A stretch of 64,000 bases of DNA. Origin: Hymenobacter sp. YIM 151500-1. GTDB lineage: Bacteria; Bacteroidota; Bacteroidia; Cytophagales; Hymenobacteraceae. Positions 42,334 to 50,328 of the stretch are shown here, piece by piece (the stretch's first letter is position 1; every line of letters begins with the position of its first letter). Below the pieces are notes generated by a model that was given only the letters and a program-made list of their open reading frames with translations, had not been told where the DNA came from and made no database searches. Both the position numbers and the translations under genes were made by a program. The DNA lies in assembly GCF_025979885.1 (NCBI RefSeq), contig NZ_CP110139.1:2108001-2172000 (forward strand), written 5' to 3'.

Positions 42334-44667
42334 TTACAGCGTCAGGCCGCCGGTAAGGCGAATGTCGCGGGAGGAGCTGCCGACGAGCACCTCAAACTTG
42401 CCGGGCTCCAGCACCCACTGTTTTTTGGTTTCATTGTAGTACTGAAAAGCTTCCGGGCCCAGCGTTAGCGTAATGGTTTTGGCTTCGCCGGGCTTCAGGG
42501 CTACTTTCTGAAAAGCCTTCAGCTCCTTTTCGGGGCGCTTGACGGCGGCTTTCTCGTCTTTCACATACACCTGCACCACTTCGGCGCCGGCCACCTTGCC
42601 GGTGTTGGTTAGGGTGAGCTGCACGGTGGCACGCTGCGGGCCGGGCGTCACGGTCAGGTTGTCGTACTTGAAGGTGGTGTAGCTCAGGCCGTGGCCGAAG
42701 GCGAACTGCGGGGCCACTTTGTAGGTGTCGAAGTAGCGGTAGCCCACGAAAATGTCTTCCCGATAGGTTTGCGTGAGGCTGTCCTGGCGGCTAGTGCTGG
42801 GGTAGTCGCCGAGCTTGTGGGCCGGCGAGTCGGCCAGCTTCACGGGAAAGGTCATGGGCAGCTTGCCTGAGGGGTTTACCTCGCCAAACAGAATGCGGGC
42901 CAACGCCGTGCCGCCTTCCATGCCGGGGTACCAGGCCTGCACAATGCCTTTGGCCTGCCCCACCCAGGCCGTCATATCAGTGGGGCCGCCGCCCATGAGC
43001 ACTACCACGGTGCGGGGGTTGGCTTGCAGCACGGCCTTGATGAGCTCGTCCTGGCCGAAGGGCAGGTTCATGCTGGGCTTGTCGACGGCCTCAGCGTCGA
43101 AGGCGTTGTCTTCCCACTTGCTGTAGTCGTAGCCGTGGGTCCAGCTGGCTACTACCACGGCCACGTCGGCGGCTTTGGCAGCGGCCACAGCCTGCTGAAT
43201 CAGAGCTGGGTCGGCGCCCTGGCCGCGGGCAATTTTATGGCCCGGCGCGAAGCTCACCGCCACCTGATTACCCAGGGCTTTTTGCAGCCCTTCCAGGGGC
43301 GTGATTTCGTAGAGGGCTTTAATCTGGGAGCTGCCACCGCCCATGGAATTGTTCCGGTCGGCGCTGGCCCCGATGACGGCCATGGTTTTGAGCGCCGTCC
43401 TGGAAAGCGGCAGCAGGTTGCCTTCGTTTTTGAGCAGCACAATACCCTCCTCCGCTACTTTCTGGGCCGTAAGCTGATGCTCGCGGGTGTTGAAGGCGCC
43501 GGGCGTGCGCTTGGCCCCATCGAGGCGGTTGATTTGGTACATCACCCGCAAAATGCGGCGCACTTTGTCGTCGATCAGCGGCAACAGCCTGGGGTCTTTC
43601 TTGACGGCTTCCAGCGCGGGGTCGGCGAGAAAAAACCGGTCGTAGAGCGTTTTGGCGGGGGCGGTCGGCGTGGTAGCCGAAGCCGCCGTAGCGGTTTGGT
43701 CGGTGCTGCTGTACATCAACGACAGGTCGGTGCCCATTTCCAGGTCGGTGCCGTTGCGCAAGGCCTCGTCGGTGTTGTGCACCGAGCCCCAGTCGCTGAT
43801 GACCATGCCCTTGAAGCCCCATTCGCCTTTAAGAATGTTATTCATCAAGTAGGCATTGTGGGTGGCCCACTGGCCCCGAAACTTGTTGTAGGCGCCCATG
43901 AGCGTGTACACGCCGCCTTCCTGCACGGCCGCCTTGAAGCCCGGCAGGTAAATTTCGCGTAAGGCCCGCTCGCTCATGTTCACGTTGATGGCATCACGGT
44001 GCGTTTCTTGATTGTTGGCCGCGTAATGCTTCACGCAGGCCGAAATGCCCTGGTCCTGCACGCCCTGGATGTACCCCACCGCCATGCGCGACACCAGGTA
44101 GGGGTCTTCGCTCAAGTACTCAAAGTTGCGCCCATTCAGGGGCGTGCGGATGATGTTGATGCCGGGGCCGAGAATTACATCTTTGCCCCGGTACTTGGCT
44201 TCGCTGCCCAGCACTTTGCCGAAGGCGTAGCCCAGCTCGGGGTTCCAGGTGGCGGCCAGCGTGTTGCCGGTGGGCAGGTAGGTGCTGGCGTCCTGCACGT
44301 CTTTCACCGGCTTCCAGTCGCGGCCCTGCTCGGGGCGCACGCCGTGCGGACCGTCGGAAGTAACCAGTTCGGGTATGCCCAGGCGCTTGATACCACCAGC
44401 AGCAAACGACGAGTTGGCGTGAATCATAGTCACCTTCTCCTGCAAGGTCATCTGCTTAAGCAGGACGTTGATTTTGGCCTCGTTAGCCAGCAAGGCAGCC
44501 TGGCGGTTTGGCGTAGCGGCCGACTTGGGAGCTGCGGCAGCAGGCTTTTTAGTTGCCGTAGCAGTAGGCTGGCGCAGGGCTGGTTTGGTTTGCGCGGCTG
44601 CGCCAAGCACTATAGTGCAGCACAGCACGGTGCCGAGCACGGCGGTGCGGGGAAAGGAAGAAAGCAT
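42334..44667 (-). CDS. Periplasmic or secreted GH3 beta-glucosidase-like enzyme
   Basis: The ATG at 44667 gives 777 residues with a signal peptide ending G-A-A-A-Q (about 25). A linker rich in A, K, P and T follows, to about 55. The GH3 N-terminal barrel has G-I-P-x-L-V-T-S-D-G-P-H-G, then C-V-K-H-Y-A-A-N-N and the nucleophile D292 in V-I-S-D-W-G-S-V. The alpha/beta sandwich domain (about 400-640) and the fibronectin-like C-terminal domain (about 690-777, with P-E-K-E-L-K-A-F) are complete. GH3 enzymes release glucose or xylose from beta-linked oligosaccharides. It is separated by 346 bp from the chimeric GH3 gene, so it may be transcribed on its own. It provides a full-length comparison that shows how much the neighbour has lost. 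Confidence 0.95.
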   Translation of the reverse strand: MLSSFPRTAVLGTVLCCTIVLGAAAQTKPALRQPTATATKKPAAAAPKSAATPNRQAALLANEAKINVLLKQMTLQEKVTMIHANSSFAAGGIKRLGIPELVTSDGPHGVRPEQGRDWKPVKDVQDASTYLPTGNTLAATWNPELGYAFGKVLGSEAKYRGKDVILGPGINIIRTPLNGRNFEYLSEDPYLVSRMAVGYIQGVQDQGISACVKHYAANNQETHRDAINVNMSERALREIYLPGFKAAVQEGGVYTLMGAYNKFRGQWATHNAYLMNNILKGEWGFKGMVISDWGSVHNTDEALRNGTDLEMGTDLSLMYSSTDQTATAASATTPTAPAKTLYDRFFLADPALEAVKKDPRLLPLIDDKVRRILRVMYQINRLDGAKRTPGAFNTREHQLTAQKVAEEGIVLLKNEGNLLPLSRTALKTMAVIGASADRNNSMGGGSSQIKALYEITPLEGLQKALGNQVAVSFAPGHKIARGQGADPALIQQAVAAAKAADVAVVVASWTHGYDYSKWEDNAFDAEAVDKPSMNLPFGQDELIKAVLQANPRTVVVLMGGGPTDMTAWVGQAKGIVQAWYPGMEGGTALARILFGEVNPSGKLPMTFPVKLADSPAHKLGDYPSTSRQDSLTQTYREDIFVGYRYFDTYKVAPQFAFGHGLSYTTFKYDNLTVTPGPQRATVQLTLTNTGKVAGAEVVQVYVKDEKAAVKRPEKELKAFQKVALKPGEAKTITLTLGPEAFQYYNETKKQWVLEPGKFEVLVGSSSRDIRLTGGLTL

Positions 44668-45013
44668 ACGGTTGGAAGTAGGAGGAGTAGGCATTGGGAG
44701 GAGGAAGGAAAAAATCTTTTGTCAACTGCGCCCGCCGAATCTGACGCCAGGTGGGCCCCGCTTTACTTCGCGCCCGAGCCGCCGGCAAGTAGCCGAACCC
44801 GCTCTCTATGAACCTAGCGCGGGGCTACTCGCGGGGCTCAGGCGCAAAACAGACCTGCGCCCTGCCCCGGATGCAGCCACTGGCTCTAGCAAGCAGCTGC
44901 TCAGCGGCGCTATTGAGCTAGGACTACGGCCGGGCATGAAGGTTTTGTGGCAGAACTATGCTAGTGGTGGAAACGCATGCTAGCGTCGGCGGCCTGCCGT
45001 GGCTGGGTCGGGC
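44668..45013. other. Spacer between two GH3-type genes
   Basis: About 346 bp with no credible gene. I see no strong hairpin; it probably contains the promoter of the downstream GH3 gene. Confidence 0.5.
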
Positions 45014-47425
45014 TTACTCCGTCAGCGTAAAGGCGACCTGCTGCACGTCGCGCGAATTGGGCCCCACAAACACATGGAAGTCGCCGGGCTCGGCGACAAA
45101 CTTCAAGTCGTTGTTGTAGAACCTCAAATCGTCGGTGGTCAGGCGGAAGGTGAAGGTTTTGCTTTCACCGCGCTTTAGCAAAACTTTCTGGAAGCCTTTC
45201 AACTCCTTTACGGGCCGGATAATGGAGCCCACCAGATCACGGATGTAGAGCTGAGCTACTTCCTCCCCGTCGTAATTGCCGGTGTTGCGCACCGTAACGC
45301 GCACCTCCAGGGACTGGCCGGGCCGGATGGTGGTGTGGCTTAGCTCGGGCTTGGAGTAGCTGAACGTGGTGTAGCTCAGGCCGTAGCCAAAGGGGTAGAG
45401 CGGCTCGTTGGTCACGTCGAGGTAGCGCGACTTATACTTATCGAGCAACTCGCCCCCAAACGGCCGGCCAGTGTTCTTGTGGTTGTAGTACAGCGGCACC
45501 TGGCCCACTACCTGCGGGAAAGTGGCGGTGATTTTGCCCGCCGGGTTGTAGAGGCCAAACAGCACGTCGGCAATGGCGTTGCCACCCTGGGTGCCGGCAA
45601 ACCAGGTTTCCAGGATGGCGGCGGCGTTCTGGTCTTCCCAGCTCAGCGTGAGCGGGCGCCCGTTCATGAGCACCAGCACTAGCGGCTTGCCGGTTTTTTT
45701 CAGGGCCTTGAGCAATTCCAGCTGCTGGCCCGGCAACCCAATATCGGCGCGGCTGGCCGCCTCACCCGTCATGCCCTGCGACTCGCCCACCACGGCCACC
45801 ACCACGTCGGCGGCCTGGGCCGCTTGCACGGCCTCGCGAATCAGTTCTTCCGACGAACGTTTGTCGATGGTCAGGTCGCCGCCGTGGGCGTTGAGGTGCT
45901 CAATGAGTTGGGCATCGTCGGTGATGTTGGCGCCCAGGGCGTAGGTGATTTTCAGCGCGTTGCCGCCCACGTTGCGCAACCCCTGCTCCACCGACACGGT
46001 TTGTTTCCAGTCGCCGGCCCCGCTCCAGTTGCCGATTAGGTCGCGCTGACGGTTGGCCAGCGGGCCAATCAGGGCGATGGTGCCGGTCTTTTTCAGGGGC
46101 AGGGTGCTGTTGCGGTTTTTGAGCAGCACCAGGCTGCGGCGGGCAATGTCGCGGGAGGCTTCCACAAACTCCTTTTTCATCAGCGTGGCCGTGGCCCGCT
46201 TTTCGGTGACGCCGCGGTAGGGGTCCTGAAACAAGCCCAGCTTGTACTTGGCTTCCAGCACGCGGCGGCAGGCCTGGTCAATCTGGGCCTGCTGCACGGT
46301 GCCATCCTTCAGGTTCTGCGCCAGGTTTCTCAGGAACACCTCCCCCACCATGTCTTGGTCGATGCCCGCGTTCAGGGCCAGCGCCGACACCTGCGTTTCG
46401 TTGCCCAGGCCGTGCGGAATCAGCTCGTTGATGGCCGTGTAGTCGGTCACCACAAAGCCCTGAAAGTCCCATTGCTGGCGCAGCAGGTCGGTCATCAGCC
46501 ATTTATTGCCGGTGGCCGGCACGCCATTGATGTCGTTGAACGACGACATCACGGAGCCGGCCCCGGCATCGAGAGCGGCTTTGTAGGGCGGCAGGTACTC
46601 GTTGTACATGCGCGGCAGGCTCATGTCGGTGGTGGTGTAGTCGCGGCCGGCTTCGGCGGCGCCGTAGAGGGCAAAGTGCTTCACGCAGGCCATCACCGCG
46701 TTACTGCGGCTCAGGTCGTTGGTGGGGCCCTGGTAGCCGCGCACCATGGCCCGCGCAATCTGAGAGCCAAGGAAAGGGTCTTCGCCGGCTCCTTCCGAGA
46801 TGCGGCCCCAGCGCGGGTCGCGGGCAATGTCGACCATGGGCGAAAACACCCAGTGCAGGCCGTCGGCCGAGGCTTCTTCGGCGGCCACGCGGGCACTACA
46901 CTCCACGGCGGCAAGGTTCCAGCTGGCGGCCAGTCCCAGTGGAACCGGGAAGATGGTGTCACCAGCCTTGGGGTTGGTGCTCATCCAGATGGGAAAGTTC
47001 TTCTCGTGGGTGGAGCCCAATACCAGCAGTGTGTCGCCCAGCACAAACACGGCTGGCGCGCACAAGTCGTCGTAGACTTTGTGGTGGGGCTTGAGAAAGG
47101 AGCGCGCCACAAACTGCCAGTTGTACAGGTCCGGGCTGTGCCAATAGCCCCACTGGTTGGTCGAGAACAAGTAGTAGTCACCCTTGTAGCGGGTAATCAC
47201 CGGGTCGGCGGTAGCTCGGTGGCGGCCGGCGGCCGTGAAGTCGGGCGTGAGCGTGTAGCCATAGTCTAGGTTCAGCGGGTTGCAGTAGGTACGCTGGCCG
47301 GGGCGGGCAGTAGGCTGGGCTTGGGCCGGCGCCGGGGCAAGGCTTACCCAGAGCCACACTGCCATCCATAACCCAGGGTTTACCCGCTGGGCTACTGAGC
47401 GGGTAGGAGTCAGAAAGTACCTCAT
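45014..47425 (-). CDS. GH43-GH3 chimera: N-terminal GH43 fragment fused to a GH3 lacking its N-terminus
   Basis: The frame is uninterrupted (803 residues) with a signal peptide (about 1-37). Residues 47-155 are the start of a GH43 propeller (T-Y-C-N-P-L-N, D-P-V-I, Y-Y-L-F-S-T-N-Q-W-G-Y-W, I-W-M-S-T-N-P-K-A). The GH43 part stops there, before the proton-donor glutamate region. From about residue 158 the sequence becomes GH3, in mid-barrel (I-F-P-V-P-L-G-L-A-A-S-W-N), with nucleophile D328 in V-V-T-D-Y-T-A. The GH3 N-terminal region of about 120-140 residues is absent, while the rest is complete. The junction is near 46950-46960. The likely origin is an in-frame deletion joining adjacent GH43 and GH3 genes. 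The GH43 part cannot be active; GH3 activity is doubtful. It lies 10 bp after the glucoamylase-family gene. Confidence 0.88.
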   Translation of the reverse strand: MRYFLTPTRSVAQRVNPGLWMAVWLWVSLAPAPAQAQPTARPGQRTYCNPLNLDYGYTLTPDFTAAGRHRATADPVITRYKGDYYLFSTNQWGYWHSPDLYNWQFVARSFLKPHHKVYDDLCAPAVFVLGDTLLVLGSTHEKNFPIWMSTNPKAGDTIFPVPLGLAASWNLAAVECSARVAAEEASADGLHWVFSPMVDIARDPRWGRISEGAGEDPFLGSQIARAMVRGYQGPTNDLSRSNAVMACVKHFALYGAAEAGRDYTTTDMSLPRMYNEYLPPYKAALDAGAGSVMSSFNDINGVPATGNKWLMTDLLRQQWDFQGFVVTDYTAINELIPHGLGNETQVSALALNAGIDQDMVGEVFLRNLAQNLKDGTVQQAQIDQACRRVLEAKYKLGLFQDPYRGVTEKRATATLMKKEFVEASRDIARRSLVLLKNRNSTLPLKKTGTIALIGPLANRQRDLIGNWSGAGDWKQTVSVEQGLRNVGGNALKITYALGANITDDAQLIEHLNAHGGDLTIDKRSSEELIREAVQAAQAADVVVAVVGESQGMTGEAASRADIGLPGQQLELLKALKKTGKPLVLVLMNGRPLTLSWEDQNAAAILETWFAGTQGGNAIADVLFGLYNPAGKITATFPQVVGQVPLYYNHKNTGRPFGGELLDKYKSRYLDVTNEPLYPFGYGLSYTTFSYSKPELSHTTIRPGQSLEVRVTVRNTGNYDGEEVAQLYIRDLVGSIIRPVKELKGFQKVLLKRGESKTFTFRLTTDDLRFYNNDLKFVAEPGDFHVFVGPNSRDVQQVAFTLTE

Positions 47426-47435
47426 AGCTCCTCGG

Positions 47436-48767
47436 CTATTTCTTCAAATACGGACTTTGAAAGCCCAGCTTCCGCAAGCCGCGCTGCACATCAGGGCTGC
47501 TCATGAACAGCTTCCACAACAGGCCGGTCCGGTAGTTCTCAATCATGACAATACTTGGCCCCTGGTCGATGGCCAGGTGGGACTTAGCGTGCCAGTTATG
47601 CTGCTCGCTAAAAGCATCCACGAAGCCGTACTCGCTCCAGAGCTTGTCGCCCAGGTCGTAGTAAAAGTGCTTCAGGGCCGCCATCGACTCCTTGGGCAAA
47701 TAAGGCATGGCCGACAAGGCTGCCGTAGGCGAAATCACGCCCAAGTCTTCGGTGGGCGAGTGGGCGGCGTAGCCTTGGTAGCTGTCGGAGGCAGTGAGGC
47801 CCCAGCTGGTTGCGCCGTAGCCTTTGTACTTCTTGGGGTTATCAACGCAGTAGGCGTAGTTGATGCGGGTGTGGGCCAGGTTCTGCTGCCAGTAGTCGGC
47901 GTGCTGGTCCTGGAGGCCGTGCGGGTCCAGGCCCAGAAAGGAGTAATGCGAGAAAAACAGCGGCCCGCCCAGCTCAAAGCCCAGGGGCAGCCGGGTTTGG
48001 TAATAGGTGTTGCCGTTGCGGAAATGCTCGCCGGTAGCCCAGCCCTGGTCGTAGACTTTCTTGTCGATGGCGTAGCGGGGCGAGCTGGCGGCTAGCACGT
48101 AGGTAATAAGGCACTCGTTCCAGCCGTGAATCTGGTGGTTCATGCTCCAGTCGTTGTTAGGGCTCCAGTGCCAGTAGAGCACGTTTTGCCCGCCCTGCGT
48201 GTGCCAGTTCCACTCCACTCCTTCCCACAGCCACAGGATTTTGTCGCGTAGCTGCCGCTCGGTGGGGTTGTCGCGGGTGAAGTATTGGCGGGCGCACAGC
48301 AGGCCTTGAAACAGAAAAGACGTTTCCACTAGGTCGCCGCCGTCGTCTTTGGGGCTGAAGCGGATAACTTTGCCCGTCTCGCCATTAAGCCAGTGCGGAA
48401 ACACGCCGTGAAACATGTCGGCTTTCCACAGGAAGTTGACCATCTTAAGCACCCGCTCGGCCGCCTGCTCCCGGGTAATCCACTGGCGTTCCGCCGCCAC
48501 AATAATGGCCATTACGCCGAAGCCCGTGCCGCCCGTTGTCACCACCTCGGCGCCATAGTCATAGGCCACATTGCTCCGCTCCCGCGCCAAGCCGCTAACC
48601 GGGTGCCCGAAGTCCCAGAAGTAGCGAAACGTCTGTCGCTGCACCAGGTCCAGCAGCTGCTCGTCGGTAAGATTCCTGGGGCGCTGGGCAGCCGGAAAGG
48701 ACGACTGCGCAAACGAGGAGCCGGCAGCCAGCAGTGCCAGCAGCAGTACGTAATACATTCTCATCAT
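47436..48767 (-). CDS. Secreted glucoamylase-family protein (PF10091 type)
   Basis: The 443-residue protein starts with a signal peptide (cleaved after S-F-A-Q, about 21); M-M-R-M offers three close starts. Residues 35-440 match the glycoamylase-like (alpha,alpha)6-barrel family: L-L-D-L-V-Q-R-Q-T-F-R-Y-F-W-D-F at the front, then T-G-G-T-G-F-G-V-M-A and S-F-L-F-Q-G-L-L. The repeated acidic and aromatic residues (E-C-L-I-T-Y, W-G-L-T-A-S-D) fit the sugar-binding cleft. Members are found in beta-glucan utilisation loci and are thought to act on beta-glucans. It is separated from SusD by a terminator-like hairpin and is closely followed (10 bp) by the chimeric glycosidase gene, so both belong to the polysaccharide locus. 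Confidence 0.93.
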   Translation of the reverse strand: MMRMYYVLLLALLAAGSSFAQSSFPAAQRPRNLTDEQLLDLVQRQTFRYFWDFGHPVSGLARERSNVAYDYGAEVVTTGGTGFGVMAIIVAAERQWITREQAAERVLKMVNFLWKADMFHGVFPHWLNGETGKVIRFSPKDDGGDLVETSFLFQGLLCARQYFTRDNPTERQLRDKILWLWEGVEWNWHTQGGQNVLYWHWSPNNDWSMNHQIHGWNECLITYVLAASSPRYAIDKKVYDQGWATGEHFRNGNTYYQTRLPLGFELGGPLFFSHYSFLGLDPHGLQDQHADYWQQNLAHTRINYAYCVDNPKKYKGYGATSWGLTASDSYQGYAAHSPTEDLGVISPTAALSAMPYLPKESMAALKHFYYDLGDKLWSEYGFVDAFSEQHNWHAKSHLAIDQGPSIVMIENYRTGLLWKLFMSSPDVQRGLRKLGFQSPYLKK

Positions 48768-48790
48768 ACTCTAGCTGAGAGCAGTAATAC

Positions 48791-48824
48791 AAAACCCTGG
48801 CCCCACACGCGGCGCCAGGGTTTT
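48791..48824 (-). terminator. Terminator or attenuator between SusD and enzyme genes
   Basis: An 11-bp perfect stem (AAAACCCTGGC at 48791-48801 with its complement at 48814-48824) with a T-rich 3' arm lies just after the SusD stop. It may make the SusCD transcript more abundant than the downstream glycosidase messages. Confidence 0.75.
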
Positions 48825-48837
48825 AGCTTCGACGACA

Positions 48838-50307
48838 TTAGTAGCCAGGGTTCTGGGTTAGCCGGCCCCCACTCAACGTAATCTGGCTTAGCGGAATAGG
48901 CATCAGTTCATTTTTATTGGACACGAAGCCTTTGGCTTTAAGCACCTGCGCTGCCCGGCCCTGCCGCACCAAGTCGAAAAACCGGTCGCCGTACTCCAAG
49001 GCCAGCTCCACGCGCCGCTCCTTCCAGATGGCTTGGCGCAAGGCTTCCTGCGAAAGGCCCGGGGCCAGCGGGGCCAGGCCCGCCCGAGTCCGCACCTGAT
49101 TCACGGCAGCCAAGGCTTTGGCGGTCTGACCCAGCTCGTTGGCAGCCTCCGCGTTGATGAGCAGCACCTCACCCAGGCGCAACACGCGGATGTTCTGGTC
49201 GCGGCCATAACCGCAGGCTTTCGTAGCCGAACTGGGTACGTAGGCCTTCATGTTGTAGCGCGGGTTGGCAGCGGCGGGGTCAATGACGTCTCCATCGGGC
49301 GTAGTCATGCCCCGCAAAAGAATGGTACCCAATTTACGCTGGTCGCCCGGCTCAAAGGCGTTTTCCAGGTCCCGGGTGGGGTTGAAAAAGCCCCAGCCAA
49401 ATTGCGGACGCACCATCTGGCACTCGGCCCATTGCGAATTGGAAGCGTCGCAGTTACCATCCAGGGTTGTGCACTGCACTTCAAAAATCGACTCTGGCCC
49501 GTTTTCGCCCCGGATGCGGAACATCTCATAGAAATCAGGAGCCAGCGAGTAGCCTAAGCCAATAACTTGGTCGGAGGCGGTCAGCGCCGCAGCCCAGTTT
49601 TTCTGGTACATCTGCACCTTAGCCAGCAAGGCCAGCGCCGCCCCCTTCGTAGCCCGGCCCACTTCAGTACTGGGGTAAGACTGGGGCAGGACGGCTGCCG
49701 CGGCCGTCAGGTCGCTCACAATAAGAGCGTATACTTCAGCCGCCGATGCGCGCATCGGATTCAGCTCCTCGGGCATCTGGGCCGGCTTCGTGTGCAGAGG
49801 CACGCCCCCAAACGCCCGCACCAGGTTGAAGTACATCAAGGCCCGCAGGAACTGCGCTTCGGCCACGTAGCGGGCTTTGAGCGTAGCGTCCATGTTGATG
49901 GGCGGCACTCGTTGAATTACTTGGTTGCACAGGTTGATTTCCTGGTACTGCCCCGCCCAGTAGCCTTCCAGGGGGCCACTGGTGGGGGTAATGCGGAAAA
50001 AGGTAAACTCATTGAGGAACTCGGCGTCGCCGGGTACACTGCCTTTTTCAGCGTCGTCCGAGGTCAAGGTCGTGACCGACAGCCAATCGAAGGCTACCAA
50101 GCTCCATTCGCGCAGCTTGCCGTACATAGCGTTAACGGCGAGTGTAGCGTCGTTTTGATTTTTAAAGAATTCCTCGCTCGTGGGCTGTCCTTGCGGGGGC
50201 ACGTCCAGAAAGTTGTTGCACGACGAGGAAGCCAGGGCCAGCGTTAACCCTAAGGCTGCCAAAAACGGCCGCGAGCGGCGTGAGGCAGAGAAGAACGTAT
50301 TTTTCAT
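48838..50307 (-). CDS. SusD/RagB-family glycan-binding lipoprotein
   Basis: The 489-residue protein has a lipoprotein signal with lipobox S-S-S-C (cysteine about 30). The SusD-type N-terminus (N-N-F-L-D-V-P-P-Q-G) is followed by TPR helices (about 60-250) and a variable ligand-binding part. The RagB/SusD C-terminal end carries R-L-G-E-V-L-L-I-N-A-E-A-A-N-E and W-K-E-R-R-V-E-L-A-L-E-Y-G-D-R-F-F-D-L-V-R. SusD proteins sit on the outer leaflet, form a lid on the SusC channel and bind oligosaccharides. The gene is 21 bp downstream of the SusC gene, the usual order. With the GH3 and glucoamylase-family enzymes, the target is probably a beta-glucan or mixed beta-linked glucan; the substrate is inferred only. 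Confidence 0.96.
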   Translation of the reverse strand: MKNTFFSASRRSRPFLAALGLTLALASSSCNNFLDVPPQGQPTSEEFFKNQNDATLAVNAMYGKLREWSLVAFDWLSVTTLTSDDAEKGSVPGDAEFLNEFTFFRITPTSGPLEGYWAGQYQEINLCNQVIQRVPPINMDATLKARYVAEAQFLRALMYFNLVRAFGGVPLHTKPAQMPEELNPMRASAAEVYALIVSDLTAAAAVLPQSYPSTEVGRATKGAALALLAKVQMYQKNWAAALTASDQVIGLGYSLAPDFYEMFRIRGENGPESIFEVQCTTLDGNCDASNSQWAECQMVRPQFGWGFFNPTRDLENAFEPGDQRKLGTILLRGMTTPDGDVIDPAAANPRYNMKAYVPSSATKACGYGRDQNIRVLRLGEVLLINAEAANELGQTAKALAAVNQVRTRAGLAPLAPGLSQEALRQAIWKERRVELALEYGDRFFDLVRQGRAAQVLKAKGFVSNKNELMPIPLSQITLSGGRLTQNPGY

Positions 50308-50328
50308 GGGTGGGAAAACGATATAAGA

